Assembly: GCF_018397995.1 (NCBI RefSeq)
Contig: NZ_BBQH01000054.1
Coordinates: 1 to 39,738, forward strand
Direction: 5' to 3'
DNA from: Rhizomonospora bruguierae
GTDB taxonomy: Bacteria > Actinomycetota > Actinomycetes > Mycobacteriales > Micromonosporaceae
DNA: 39,738 bases
Within the stretch, counting starts at the first letter, position 1, and each line of letters opens with the position of its first letter. The notes under the pieces are model-generated. The model was not told the origin of the DNA and ran no database searches. It was given only the letters and a program-made list of their open reading frames with translations. Made by a program: the position numbers and the translations under genes. Positions 17,976-26,353 of the stretch are shown here, one piece after another.

Positions 17976-18959
17976 TCACGCCGCCTGCCGGGTACGCGGA
18001 TCGATCAGCGCGTACAGCAGGTCCACGATGAAGTTGGCGCCGAGCACGGAGAGCGAGATGACCAGGAAGATGCCCTGCATCAGCGCGTAGTCCGCGTTCG
18101 AGACCGCCTGGACCAGGCTGGTCCCGATCCCCGGATACGAGAAGACGATCTCGGTGGCGATCGACCCGCTGACCACGAAGCCGAGCGTGATGGCGAAGCC
18201 GGCGACGCTGGGCAGCACCGCGTTGCGGGCGGCGTAGCTGACCATGATCCGGCGCGGCCGCAGCCCCTTCGCCTCGGCGGTGGTCACGTAGTCCTCGGCC
18301 ATCGTGGAGACCATCATGTTGCGCATCCCCAGCATCCACGCGGCGATCGACGACACCACGATGGTGAGGGCCGGCAGCAGCGCGTGGTAGATCGCGCTGC
18401 GCAGGAACGGCCCGTTCCAGCCGATCTCGGTGGAGTAGTCGTAGCCGCCGTTGAGCGGGACCAGGTGCAGCACCTGGCCGAGCAGGAACAGCAGGACCAG
18501 CGCCAGCCAGAAGTACGGCATCGCGGCCAGGAACGTGGTGGCCGGGATCAGGTTGTCCAGCCAGGTGCCGCGCTTCCAGCCGGCGAGCATGCCCAGGGCC
18601 AGCCCGATGCCGACCGCGATGATCGTGGCCACCCCGACCAGGATGATCGTCCACGGCAGCGCCTGGCGGATCACGGTGGTCACGGGCGTCGGGTAGAACG
18701 ACACCGACAGCCCCAGGTTGCCGTGCAGCAGGTTGTTCAGGTACCCGAGGTACTGCACCCACAGCGGGTCGTCGCTCACCCCGAACTGGAGTTCCAGTGC
18801 GCGCCGGGCCTCGGGCGGGACGGGCGCCGCACCCTGCGTCTTGGCGAGCATCACGGCTACCGGGTCGCCCTTGATCAGCCGGGGGATGAGGAAGTTGAGC
18901 GTGACCGCCGCCCAGACGGCGACCAGGTAGAACAGGATTTTGCGGCGCAGGTAGCGCAT
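17976..18959 (-). CDS. ABC transporter permease (DppB/OppB-like)
   Basis: Inner-membrane permease of 327 residues, with N-terminal MRYLRRKILFYLVAVWAAV (first helix), the typical family segment FLIPRLIKGDPV, a large periplasmic loop and five further helices, and the EAA loop MVSTMAEDYVTTAEAKGLRP. ATG 18959 follows AGAGGG. The 94-nt gap to the binding-protein gene holds two stem-loops. Confidence 0.9.
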   Translation of the reverse strand: MRYLRRKILFYLVAVWAAVTLNFLIPRLIKGDPVAVMLAKTQGAAPVPPEARRALELQFGVSDDPLWVQYLGYLNNLLHGNLGLSVSFYPTPVTTVIRQALPWTIILVGVATIIAVGIGLALGMLAGWKRGTWLDNLIPATTFLAAMPYFWLALVLLFLLGQVLHLVPLNGGYDYSTEIGWNGPFLRSAIYHALLPALTIVVSSIAAWMLGMRNMMVSTMAEDYVTTAEAKGLRPRRIMVSYAARNAVLPSVAGFAITLGFVVSGSIATEIVFSYPGIGTSLVQAVSNADYALMQGIFLVISLSVLGANFIVDLLYALIDPRTRQAA

Positions 18960-18997
18960 GCGGGCCCTCTTTCGGCGCGGGTCGCCGGGCGACCGGC

Positions 18998-19053
18998 CCG
19001 GTGGCGGCGGCACCGGACGGGTGGGCCCGCCCGGTGCCGCGTGCCGACCGGGC
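18998..19053 (-). promoter_or_regulatory. Two stem-loops between binding-protein and permease genes
   Basis: GCCCGGT/ACCGGGC (19029-19035 with 19047-19053) starts right after the binding-protein stop codon, and CCGGTG/CACCGG (18998-19003 with 19011-19016) follows on the minus-strand transcript. Such structures often protect or partly terminate mRNA so that more binding protein than permease is made; that role is inferred. Confidence 0.45.
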
Positions 19054-20739
19054 TCAGCCCACCGGCACGAGGTTCTTGGCGACGATGCCCCCGTCCGGGT
19101 TGCCGAACGGCAGGGCCAGCGCGTAGTGGTTGTCCTCGGTCGGGAAGCCGGTCACGTTGACCGTCCGGTACTCCGCGAGCGCGCTCGACTGCTGGAGCGG
19201 GATGTACGGGAAGTCCTTCACGATCACGTCCTGGATCTTCCCGATCTCGGCCTTGATCGCGTCGGTGTTCTTCGGGTCGGTCTGCTCGATCGTGGCCAGC
19301 GACGCGTCCACGGTCGGGTTGCTGTACCGCGAGTAGTTCGAGGCGGCCGGCTTGCCCAGCGGCGCCGTCTGCTTCGTCGCGAACAGGTTGTTGTACCAGA
19401 TGTACGGGCTCGGCCCGCCGTACCCGTTCGTGATGATCATGTCGAAGTCGCCGACCTGCTGGGCGTTGGCGAACGACGCGTACGAGACCTCCTTCTTGGT
19501 GAACTGGATGCCCACCTCCTTCAGCGCCTGCGTCATGATCTGCAGGGCGCTGATGTAGTCCGAGTACCCCTGCACGACCAGGCAGGTGATGGCGAGCTTC
19601 TTGCCGTTCTTGGCGTAGATGCCGTCCGAGCCCTTGGCGTACCCGGCCTGCTCCAGCGTCTGGGTCGCCTTCTGCGGGTCGTACTCCAGCTTCATGTCCC
19701 GGTACTCGGGCTTGATGTAGTCCTGGTACAGCGGGACCGGCAGCGCGGCCGTCCCGGGCATCTTGCCGTACCCGGAGAAGGCCAGCTTGATGATCTGCTC
19801 GCGGTCCAGCGCGTAGCTGATCGCCTGGCGCACCGCCACGTCGTCCCACGGCTGCCTGGCCAGGTTCGGCACCAGGTTCGTGATGTACAGGTTGGACTCG
19901 TTGAGGTACTTGTTGTTCTTCGGGTCCTTGCTGACGTACTGCTTCTCGATGTCCGGGATGAACATGCCGGTCCAGTCGAGTTGCCCGGCCGCCAGTGCGG
20001 CGGTGCCGCTCTCGTTGCCGCTGAAGGTCTGGTACCGGAAGCCGGCCACCTTGGGCTTGCCGACCTCCCAGTAGCCGGTGTTCTTCTCCAGCACGTAGTT
20101 CTGCGGGGCGAACGACTTGAGCTTGTACGGGCCGGTGCCGACCGGGTTCTTGTCGTTGGTGAACGCGGACGGGTCCGGCACGCCGGACCACAGGTGCTTC
20201 GGCACGATCCAGGTCTGCCCGGCGATCGTCCACAGCCGGGTGTAGATGCCCTGGGAGAACTTCAGCGTCACGTGCGACGGGTCGGTGGCCCTCGCCTCGG
20301 TGATCGGCAGTCCGCCGGTGTTCAGCTTCTCGTTGTCCTTGATGAGGTTGAACGTGAACGCCACGTCGTCGGCGGTGAACGCCTGCCCGTCGCTCCACTT
20401 CACGTCGTTGCGCAGGGTGAAGGTGAGCGTCTTGCCGCCGTCGTCGAACGCGTACTCGGTACCCAGCTGCGGCTGGATGTCGTCCGCCCTGGCCTGGTTG
20501 AAGAAGAACAGCGCCTCGAAGATCATGCCGAGCGTGCCCGGCGTCGCGGTCTGCGAGAACGGGTTGAAGTTCGGGGTGAGCTGCCCGCTCGCCCCAGTGA
20601 ACACGTTGATGATTTTGTCGCTGCCGCCGGCCGGCGAGGTGCCGCTGCCGCCGCTGTCACCGCACGCGGCGACGGCTCCGGCCAGCACGCCGGCGGTGGC
20701 GACGGCCGCGAGCAGCCGGCGCTTACTGCCTCTTCTCAT
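19054..20739 (-). CDS. Substrate-binding lipoprotein, SBP family 5 (peptide/nickel/oligosaccharide type)
   Basis: Extracellular receptor of the importer, 561 residues. Lipoprotein signal: basic start MRRGSKRR, hydrophobic AAVATAGVLAGAVAAC with lipobox VAAC (Cys about 26), then a Gly/Ser-rich linker. Family 5 landmarks: TLRNDVKWSDGQAFTADDVAFTF-type block, KLKSFAPQNYVLEKN, VRQAISYALDREQI and a C-terminal PLQQSSALAEYRTVNVTGF. ATG 20739 follows GGAGAGG. The substrate cannot be told from sequence; some actinobacterial members carry sugars rather than peptides, and no hydrolase or metal gene nearby helps. Confidence 0.9.
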   Translation of the reverse strand: MRRGSKRRLLAAVATAGVLAGAVAACGDSGGSGTSPAGGSDKIINVFTGASGQLTPNFNPFSQTATPGTLGMIFEALFFFNQARADDIQPQLGTEYAFDDGGKTLTFTLRNDVKWSDGQAFTADDVAFTFNLIKDNEKLNTGGLPITEARATDPSHVTLKFSQGIYTRLWTIAGQTWIVPKHLWSGVPDPSAFTNDKNPVGTGPYKLKSFAPQNYVLEKNTGYWEVGKPKVAGFRYQTFSGNESGTAALAAGQLDWTGMFIPDIEKQYVSKDPKNNKYLNESNLYITNLVPNLARQPWDDVAVRQAISYALDREQIIKLAFSGYGKMPGTAALPVPLYQDYIKPEYRDMKLEYDPQKATQTLEQAGYAKGSDGIYAKNGKKLAITCLVVQGYSDYISALQIMTQALKEVGIQFTKKEVSYASFANAQQVGDFDMIITNGYGGPSPYIWYNNLFATKQTAPLGKPAASNYSRYSNPTVDASLATIEQTDPKNTDAIKAEIGKIQDVIVKDFPYIPLQQSSALAEYRTVNVTGFPTEDNHYALALPFGNPDGGIVAKNLVPVG

Positions 20740-21313
20740 GACCTCTCCAATGTGGTGGGTGGTGGGTCGGGCAACCGGTGCGCGGCGCGCGGATGCCGTA
20801 TGGCGTCCACCTCCGCATCGGTCCCCACGGTGTGGGCGTGGGCAGGAAGTCCGTCAGCCGGTGGTCCGCCAGCACCCGCGCCTCCCCGGCGACGGTGACC
20901 CGGGCGCACCGCGGCCACGCGCCGGGACCGTCCATCGAGGATCGAATGCGCATGCCCGGCCGGGGTGCCGCCGCACCGCCCGGCGTGGCGTGCGGGCCGC
21001 GCCTCGCCGCCGTCGCCCGCGGACCGGCAGCCGGTGGCGCGGGCCGGTCGGTGCCGGGTTGGGGGAGGCCAGGCCGCATCCGTCCTCCTGTTTCGCCGGT
21101 GGTGCGGGCTCGGCAAGCGCCGGAGTGGTGTCGATAACAGCACCGAACCGGTTAAGTGTCAACCCTTCCCGGAACCGCCACTGTGGCCGTTCGGAGGATG
21201 CCGCGCCGGCCGCGGACGCGAGCCGGGTAAGCCCTGGTTTGCCCTGGTACAGAACCGGTGCGCAATCGCGACCTGAACTAAGTAGACAGCGTCGGCCGGC
21301 GACGCGAAGCTTC
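20740..21313. promoter_or_regulatory. 574-bp non-coding region carrying the importer's 5' leader
   Basis: No convincing gene on either strand. The right part holds the promoter at 21134-21162 (minus strand). The stretch 20740-21127 would be an unusually long 5' leader of about 390 nt for the binding-protein mRNA. I did not recognise a known riboswitch class in it. Confidence 0.5.
21134..21162 (-). promoter_or_regulatory. Near-consensus sigma-70 promoter with a palindromic spacer
   Basis: On the minus strand: TTGACA (21157-21162), a 17-nt spacer, then TGTTAT (21134-21139). The spacer contains the palindrome AACCGGTT (21146-21153), well placed for a repressor. The 10-mer AACCGGTTAA at 21146-21155 recurs inverted at 21314-21323. 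It would drive the importer operon. Confidence 0.7.
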
Positions 21314-22162
21314 TTAACCGGTTTTCAGCACCGTGCTCAGCCGCTCCCGCAGTGCCGCGGCCTCCGTCGCGAACCCGCGCTGCGCCGCCGCGTACTCCAC
21401 CCGCCCCGCCGGCGTCTCGATCCGGACCGGTTCGTATCCCAGGTCGGCCAGGTCGTACGGGCTGGCCCGCATGTCCAGCACCCGGATCCGCCGGGCCAGC
21501 GCGAAGCAGTCCGCCACCAGTTCGCTCGGCACCAGCGGCGAGAGCTTGTACGCCCATTTATAAAGATCCATATTCGCGTGCAGGCAGCCCGGTTGCTCGT
21601 TCTCCGCCTGCGTCTCGCGGGTCGGCGCCAGCAGGTTCAACGGCCGCGCCGGGGCGGTGAAGAACCGGTACGCGTCGAAGTGGCTGCACCGGATGCGACC
21701 GCGCTCGACCACCTCGGCGGTCTCGGCGGCGCTCAGGCGCAGCGGCCACGCGTTGTGCCGCACCTCGTCCGACGTCTGCCGGTACACCATGGCCCACTCG
21801 TGCAGCCCGAAGCAGCCCAGCTGGGCCGGGCGCCCGGCGGTACGCACCAGCAGGTTCCGGATCCACGCGACCGACCCGCCGCGGCGCTCCAGTACCCGGG
21901 CCGCGTCGAGGGCCAGCCCCTCCGGCGTCCGCAGGTAGTCCCGGCCGAACTCCGCCGGCTCCGCCCCCGCCAGGGTCACCCCGGCGCCCGGGTGCCACCG
22001 GCGCAACTGGGCGGGCCGATGCGAGTAGTACGTGAACAGGAAGTCCTCGACCGGGTGCTTCGCCCCCGCCCGCCGCCGCGCGAGATGCGGCGCCAGCCAC
22101 GCGTCCACCCGTGCCTCGTGCGCCGCGCGCCGGGCACGCCACACCTCGGGAGAGAGCGCCAT
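21314..22162 (-). CDS. Conserved actinobacterial protein (often labelled 3-methyladenine DNA glycosylase)
   Basis: 282 residues, soluble, rich in Arg, Trp and His. Recognisable conserved blocks are HEARVDAWLAPHLARRR, HPVEDFLFTYYSHRPAQLRRWHPG, GCFGLHEWAMVY, RCSHFDAYRFFTAPARPLN, QPGCLHANMDLYKWAYKLSP and RVLDMRASPYDLADLGYEPV. Homologues in many actinobacteria carry an automatic 3-methyladenine DNA glycosylase label, but I see no helix-hairpin-helix or AAG-fold motif that proves this, so the function is open. ATG 22162 has CATACT 6 nt upstream (leaderless pattern). The gene is divergent from the FAH-family gene with only 20 bp between starts. Confidence 0.7.
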   Translation of the reverse strand: MALSPEVWRARRAAHEARVDAWLAPHLARRRAGAKHPVEDFLFTYYSHRPAQLRRWHPGAGVTLAGAEPAEFGRDYLRTPEGLALDAARVLERRGGSVAWIRNLLVRTAGRPAQLGCFGLHEWAMVYRQTSDEVRHNAWPLRLSAAETAEVVERGRIRCSHFDAYRFFTAPARPLNLLAPTRETQAENEQPGCLHANMDLYKWAYKLSPLVPSELVADCFALARRIRVLDMRASPYDLADLGYEPVRIETPAGRVEYAAAQRGFATEAAALRERLSTVLKTG

Positions 22163-22182
22163 GACGCAAGTATGTTGTACCT
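22163..22182. promoter_or_regulatory. 20-bp divergent promoter with overlapping -10 elements
   Basis: Plus-strand TATGTT (22171-22176) lies 6 nt before GTG 22183; minus-strand CATACT (22169-22174 on the plus strand) lies 6 nt before ATG 22162. The two hexamers share four base pairs. Neither gene has a Shine-Dalgarno sequence, so both transcripts would be leaderless, and only one polymerase could open the site at a time. Confidence 0.5.
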
Positions 22183-22986
22183 GTGCGTATCGCTCGCTTT
22201 GCCCACCCGGCCGGCATGTCCTTCGGCGTCGTGGAGGGGGAGGCCGGAGCCGGCCCCGACGCCCTGACCGTCGCCGAGATCGACGGGCACCCGTTCGGCC
22301 AGATCCGGTTCACCAACCAGCGCTGGGCGCTGGCCGACGTCCGCCTGCTCTCCCCGATCCTGCCCAGCAAGGTCGTCTGCGTCGGCCGCAACTACGCCGA
22401 GCACGCCGCCGAGCTGGGCAACGAGGTCCCGGCCGAGCCGCTGATCTTCCTCAAGCCCTCCACCTCGGTGATCGGGCCGCGGGACGCCATCCGGCTGCCC
22501 ACCCAGTCGAAGCGGGTCGAGCACGAGGCCGAACTCGCCGTCGTCATCGGCCCGCCCGGCGCCCGCCGCGCCGACCGGGCCGCCGCGCAGCGGGCCATCT
22601 TCGGGTACACCTGCGCGAACGACGTGACCGCCCGGGACCTCCAGCGCGCCGACGGCCAGTTCACCCGGGCCAAGGGCTTCGACTCGTTCTGCCCGCTCGG
22701 CCCGTGGATCGCCACCGGCCTGGACGTCGGCGACGTCGAGGTCCGCTGCGAGGTGGGCGAGACGCCGCAGACCGCGGACGTGCGCCAGCTCGGCCGCACC
22801 CGCGACATGATTTTCGACGTGCCCACCCTCATCAGCTACATCTCCCACGTCATGACGCTGCTCCCCGGCGATGTGGTGCTCACCGGCACCCCGGCCGGTG
22901 TGGGCCCGCTGCTCGCCGGTGACACGGTCATCGTCCGGATCGAGGGCATCGGTGAGCTGGACAACCCCGTCGTCGACCTGGACTGA
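22183..22986 (+). CDS. Fumarylacetoacetate hydrolase family protein
   Basis: 267 residues of the FAH family, which cleaves or isomerises 2-oxo acids (acylpyruvate hydrolases, oxaloacetate tautomerases and relatives). Family motifs: VCVGRNYAEHAAELG, PLIFLKPSTSVIGP, VEHEAELAVVIG (Glu ligands of Mg2+), FGYTCANDVTARDLQ, RAKGFDSFCPLGPWIATG and VLTGTPAGVGPLLAGD. GTG 22183 is the only start giving the normal N-terminus (MRIARFAHP). In many actinobacteria this gene stands before gltX; here it is followed by tRNA-Gln and tRNA-Glu and gltX is absent. The exact substrate is unknown. Confidence 0.88.
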   Translation: MRIARFAHPAGMSFGVVEGEAGAGPDALTVAEIDGHPFGQIRFTNQRWALADVRLLSPILPSKVVCVGRNYAEHAAELGNEVPAEPLIFLKPSTSVIGPRDAIRLPTQSKRVEHEAELAVVIGPPGARRADRAAAQRAIFGYTCANDVTARDLQRADGQFTRAKGFDSFCPLGPWIATGLDVGDVEVRCEVGETPQTADVRQLGRTRDMIFDVPTLISYISHVMTLLPGDVVLTGTPAGVGPLLAGDTVIVRIEGIGELDNPVVDLD

Positions 22987-22988
22987 CC

Positions 22989-23010
22989 CCTCCCGGCGGC
23001 CCCGGGGAGG
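22989..23010 (+). terminator. Hairpin after the FAH-family gene
   Basis: CCTCCC (22989-22994) pairs with GGGAGG (23005-23010), with possible extra G-C pairs in the loop. It starts 3 nt after the stop codon. Confidence 0.5.
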
Positions 23011-23073
23011 CGGGGTGATTTGGAGTGCGCCCCGCCGGTCGGGTAATGTTCATGACCGGCGCGCGAGCGCCAA

Positions 23074-23145
23074 TGGGGTATGGGGTAATTGGCAGCCCAA
23101 CGGATTCTGGCTCCGTTAGTCTAGGTTCGAGTCCTGGTACCCCAG
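23074..23145 (+). tRNA. tRNA-Gln (anticodon CTG)
   Basis: Acceptor TGGGGTA (23074-23080) pairs with TACCCCA (23138-23144), discriminator G at 23145. The anticodon stem ACGGA/TCCGT encloses the loop TTCTGGC with anticodon CTG. The T arm has TTCGAGT between CTAGG and CCTGG. CCA is not encoded (CGA follows). A possible promoter upstream is TTGGAG (23020-23025), 18 nt, TAATGT (23044-23049). Confidence 0.95.
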
Positions 23146-23232
23146 CGACCGATGTCCGGTTACGGCGTCGGAGCTGGTCTCTGATAGAGTTCAGCACCGC
23201 TGCCCGCAAGGGTGGCAGATGGAAAGTCCCAG

Positions 23233-23308
23233 GGCCCCGTCGTCTAGCGGCCTAGGACGCCGCCCTCTCAAGGCGGTAGCGCCGGTTCGAATCCGGTCGG
23301 GGCTACCA
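23233..23308 (+). tRNA. tRNA-Glu (anticodon CTC)
   Basis: Acceptor GGCCCCG (23233-23239) pairs with CGGGGCT, discriminator A, and CCA is encoded (23306-23308). The anticodon stem CCGCC/GGCGG encloses CTCTCAA with anticodon CTC. The T arm has the standard GGTTCGAATCC. TAGAGT at 23185-23190 fits a -10 element, so this tRNA may have its own promoter. Confidence 0.97.
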
Positions 23309-23311
23309 GAA

Positions 23312-23341
23312 AGCGGCCCGCGTCGAGCGACGCGGGCCGCT
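23312..23341 (+). terminator. Strong hairpin terminator after tRNA-Glu
   Basis: A perfect 14-bp inverted repeat, AGCGGCCCGCGTCG (23312-23325) with its complement at 23328-23341 and a 2-nt centre. It begins 4 nt after the encoded CCA. Confidence 0.85.
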
Positions 23342-23516
23342 GTGCGTATCCGCCAAGTGTGTATCCGCCGGTGCGCGGGCGCCACGCGTGCCGCGAGCCC
23401 CGCCTCGGGTTCAGATGGCCTTGGTTCGGGCGGGGCTCGGGTTCAGGCGGCCTCGGAGCGCGGCACTCGCGGGTGGGTGGCTGTGTGTCCCGCTCGTCCG
23501 GGCGGTCGCCGGTCGG

Positions 23517-24215
23517 CTACAGGCCGGAGAGGCGTTGGCCGGCGCGGACGACGGCCATGGCGTGGCGGTCGCCGGGGCGGCGGCCCAGGCGCTCGATCGG
23601 CCCGGAGATGCTGATCGCGGCGATGACCCGCCCGGTGCGGTCGCGGATCGGCGCTGAGACGCTGGCCACACCGGCCTCGCGCTCGGCGATGCTCTGGGAC
23701 CAGCCGCGGCGGCGCACCTCGGCGAGGGTGCGGCCGGTGAACTTGCAGCGGGGCAGGAGCGGCATGACGGCCTCGGGGGGTTCCCAGGCGAGCAGGATCT
23801 GGGCGGCGGAGCCGGCCGTCATGGGCAGCACGGAGCCGACCGGGACGGTGTCGCGCAGGCCGCTGGCGCGCTCGGCGGCGGCGACGCAGATGCGCTCGTC
23901 GGCGCGGCGCAGGTACAGCTGGGCGCTCTCGCCGGTGGCGTCGCGGAGGGCGGCCAGCAGCGGCTCGGCGGCGGTCAGCAGGACATCGGGGGCGGCGTTG
24001 GCGAGTTCGCCGAGACGGGGGCCGGGGCGCCATCGGCCCTGGGTGTCCCGGACCAGCATGCGGTGGATCTCCAGGGCCTGGGCGAGCCGGTGCGCCGTCG
24101 CCCGGGGCAACTTGGTGCGATCGACGAGTTCCGCCAGTGACGCGCCGTCCACGCAGGCGGCGAGGATGACCACCGCCTTGTCGAGAACGCCGACACCGCT
24201 CATACTGTGTCCCAC
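23517..24215 (-). CDS. ndgR: IclR-family regulator of leucine/amino-acid genes (NdgR/LeuR type)
   Basis: 232 residues. An N-terminal winged helix-turn-helix (GVGVLDKAVVILAAC ... LAELVDRTKLPRATAHRLAQAL) is followed by an IclR effector domain (ESAQLYLRRADERICVAAAE, SGLRDTVPVGSVLPMTAGSAAQILLAW, GVASVSAPIRDRTGRVIAAISISGP). The SGLRDTVPVGS and GSAAQIL blocks match Streptomyces NdgR and its relatives, which sit divergently next to leuCD and bind that promoter. Starts: GTG 24215 has TATGTT 7 nt upstream (leaderless); ATG 24203 gives the usual MSGVGVLDKA start; ATG 24227 is too close to a GGGAGG. In M. tuberculosis the same arrangement is Rv2989-leuC. Effector and exact target set are inferred. Confidence 0.87.
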   Translation of the reverse strand: MGHSMSGVGVLDKAVVILAACVDGASLAELVDRTKLPRATAHRLAQALEIHRMLVRDTQGRWRPGPRLGELANAAPDVLLTAAEPLLAALRDATGESAQLYLRRADERICVAAAERASGLRDTVPVGSVLPMTAGSAAQILLAWEPPEAVMPLLPRCKFTGRTLAEVRRRGWSQSIAEREAGVASVSAPIRDRTGRVIAAISISGPIERLGRRPGDRHAMAVVRAGQRLSGL

Positions 24216-24252
24216 AACCCGAAACATACCTCCCAGAATTTAGGATGTCCAG
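24216..24252. promoter_or_regulatory. Divergent ndgR-leuC promoter region
   Basis: 37 bp between starts. The minus-strand -10 TATGTT (plus 24223-24228) is 7 nt before GTG 24215; the plus-strand -10 TAGGAT (24241-24246) is 6 nt before the leuC ATG. Both starts lack ribosome sites. An IclR dimer bound here would touch both promoters. Confidence 0.5.
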
Positions 24253-25728
24253 ATGGTGGGAGCCACGCCGACAACGATGTCTAGCAGGACCCCGAGCCCG
24301 AGCAGGACCCTGGCCGAAAAGGTCTGGGACGCCCACGTGGTGCGATCCGCCGACGGGGAGCCGGACCTGCTCTATATCGACCTTCATCTGCTGCACGAGG
24401 TGACCAGCCCGCAGGCGTTCGACGGGCTGCGGCTGGCGGGGCGGCGGGTGCGCCGTACCGATCTGACGCTGGCCACCGAAGACCACAACACCCCGACCGG
24501 GTACGCGGACCCGTCGTTCAACGCGCGCCGGGGCGACCTGCTCACGATCGCGGACCCCACCTCCCGCACGCAGATCGAGACGCTGCGCCGCAACTGCGCG
24601 GAGTTCGGCGTCCGGCTGCACCCGCTGGGCGACGCGCAGCAGGGCATCGTGCACGTGATCGGGCCGCAGCTGGGGCTGACCCAGCCGGGCATGACGATCG
24701 TCTGCGGCGACTCGCACACCGCCACCCACGGCGCGTTCGGCGCGCTCGCGTTCGGCATCGGCACCAGCGAGGTGGAGCACGTGCTGGCCACCCAGACGCT
24801 GCCGCAGGCGAAGCCGAAGACCATGGCGGTGACGGTGAACGGGCGGCTGCGCCCGGGGGTCACCGCCAAGGACCTGGTGCTCGCGCTGATCGCCAAGGTC
24901 GGTACCGGCGGCGGACGCGGGCACGTCGTCGAGTACCGCGGGGAGGCCATCCGGGCGCTGTCCATGGAGGGCCGGATGACGATCTGCAACATGTCGATCG
25001 AGTGGGGCGCCAAGGCCGGCATGATCGCGCCGGACGAGACCACCGTCGAGTACCTCAAGGGGCGGCCGAACGCGCCGCAGGGCGCCGACTGGGACGCCGC
25101 CGTGGAGTACTGGCGCGGCCTGGCCACCGACGAGGACGCCGTCTTCGACACCGAGGTGGTGCTGGACGCCGAGGAGATCAGCCCATTCGTCACCTGGGGG
25201 ACCAACCCGGGCCAGGGCAGCTCGCTGGACGGGCGGGTGCCGGACCCGGAGGAGTTCATCGAGGAGGTGGACCGCTCGGCGGCGCGGCGTGCCCTGGAGT
25301 ACATGGACCTGACCCCGGGCACGGCGCTGCGCGACGTCCCGGTGGACGTGGTGTTCCTCGGCTCCTGTACCAACGGGCGCCTGGAGGACCTCCGGTCGGC
25401 GGCGGAGGTGCTGCGTGGCCGGCGCGTCGCGGCCGGGGTACGGATGCTGGTGGTACCGGGCTCGGCGGCGGTGCGCGAGGCGGCCCAGAACGAAGGGCTG
25501 GACAAGGTCTTCATCGAGGCGGGCGCGGAGTGGCGGTTCGCCGGCTGCTCCATGTGCCTCGGGATGAACCCCGACACGCTGTCCCCCGGGCAGCGCGCCG
25601 CGTCGACGTCGAACCGGAACTTCGAGGGCCGGCAGGGCCGGGGCGGGCGCACCCACCTGGTGTCGCCGCCGGTCGCCGCCGCCACCGCCGTCACCGGGCG
25701 GCTGGCCGCCCCCGCCGACCTGAACTGA
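24253..25728 (+). CDS. leuC: 3-Isopropylmalate dehydratase large subunit
   Basis: Catalytic subunit of the [4Fe-4S] enzyme that isomerises 2-isopropylmalate to 3-isopropylmalate, and citramalate to 3-methylmalate in the CimA route. 491 residues of the aconitase superfamily: [54 protein letters not shown], and cluster ligands Cys-372 ([11 protein letters not shown]), Cys-432 and Cys-435 ([11 protein letters not shown]). ATG 24253 has the family N-terminus MVG...TLAEKVWD and a -10 hexamer 6 nt upstream. leuD follows after 13 nt. Confidence 0.96.
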   Translation: MVGATPTTMSSRTPSPSRTLAEKVWDAHVVRSADGEPDLLYIDLHLLHEVTSPQAFDGLRLAGRRVRRTDLTLATEDHNTPTGYADPSFNARRGDLLTIADPTSRTQIETLRRNCAEFGVRLHPLGDAQQGIVHVIGPQLGLTQPGMTIVCGDSHTATHGAFGALAFGIGTSEVEHVLATQTLPQAKPKTMAVTVNGRLRPGVTAKDLVLALIAKVGTGGGRGHVVEYRGEAIRALSMEGRMTICNMSIEWGAKAGMIAPDETTVEYLKGRPNAPQGADWDAAVEYWRGLATDEDAVFDTEVVLDAEEISPFVTWGTNPGQGSSLDGRVPDPEEFIEEVDRSAARRALEYMDLTPGTALRDVPVDVVFLGSCTNGRLEDLRSAAEVLRGRRVAAGVRMLVVPGSAAVREAAQNEGLDKVFIEAGAEWRFAGCSMCLGMNPDTLSPGQRAASTSNRNFEGRQGRGGRTHLVSPPVAAATAVTGRLAAPADLN

Positions 25729-25741
25729 AGCGAGGACAGCA

Positions 25742-26329
25742 ATGGAGAAGTTCACCGTCCATACCGGTGCGGCGGTGCCGCTGCGCCGGTCCAACGTGGA
25801 TACCGATCAGATCATCCCGGCCGTGTACCTCAAGCGGGTGACCCGCACCGGCTTCGCCGACGGGCTGTTCAGCGCCTGGCGCGAGCAGCCGGGCTTCGTG
25901 CTCAACAACCCGGTGTACGACGGCGCCACGATCCTGGTCGCCGGGCCGGAGTTCGGCACCGGCTCGTCGCGGGAGCACGCCGTCTGGGCGTTGCAGGACT
26001 ACGGGTTCCGGGCCGTGATCTCGCCCCGGTTCGGCGACATCTTCCGCGGCAACGCGTTGAAGATGGGGCTGCTGCCCGTGGAGTTGGAACTCAAGGCCGT
26101 AGCGGCGCTGTGGGACCTGGTGGAGAGCGACCCGAGCGCGCCGATCACGGTTGACCTGCAGGCCCGCGAGGTGCGCGCGGACGACGCGACCTGGACCTTC
26201 CCGCTGGACGACTTCAGCCGCTGGCGGCTGCTGGAAGGGCTGGACGACATCGGGTTGACGCTGCGGCACGTCGCCGCGATCGACGCCTACGAGCGGGATC
26301 GCAAGCCGTTCCTGCCGGCCGTCGGGTAG
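25742..26329 (+). CDS. leuD: 3-Isopropylmalate dehydratase small subunit
   Basis: Swivel-domain partner of LeuC, 195 residues. Conserved blocks: [48 protein letters not shown] (substrate-binding Ser/Arg loop) and [17 protein letters not shown]. The ATG follows GCGAGGAC. A strong hairpin ends the leuCD unit. Confidence 0.96.
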   Translation: MEKFTVHTGAAVPLRRSNVDTDQIIPAVYLKRVTRTGFADGLFSAWREQPGFVLNNPVYDGATILVAGPEFGTGSSREHAVWALQDYGFRAVISPRFGDIFRGNALKMGLLPVELELKAVAALWDLVESDPSAPITVDLQAREVRADDATWTFPLDDFSRWRLLEGLDDIGLTLRHVAAIDAYERDRKPFLPAVG

Positions 26330-26353
26330 CCGAATACCCCGCTGAAATCGGCT

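Noticed and set aside
20740-21313. Several ORFs of 100-135 codons in the importer upstream region
   Set aside because: They overlap each other on both strands, have Arg/Pro/Ala composition typical of GC-rich noise, and lack ribosome sites or domains.
23074-23308. tRNA pair as a mobile-element attachment site
   Set aside because: No integrase, no duplicated tRNA 3' end and no compositional break occur downstream; housekeeping genes continue.
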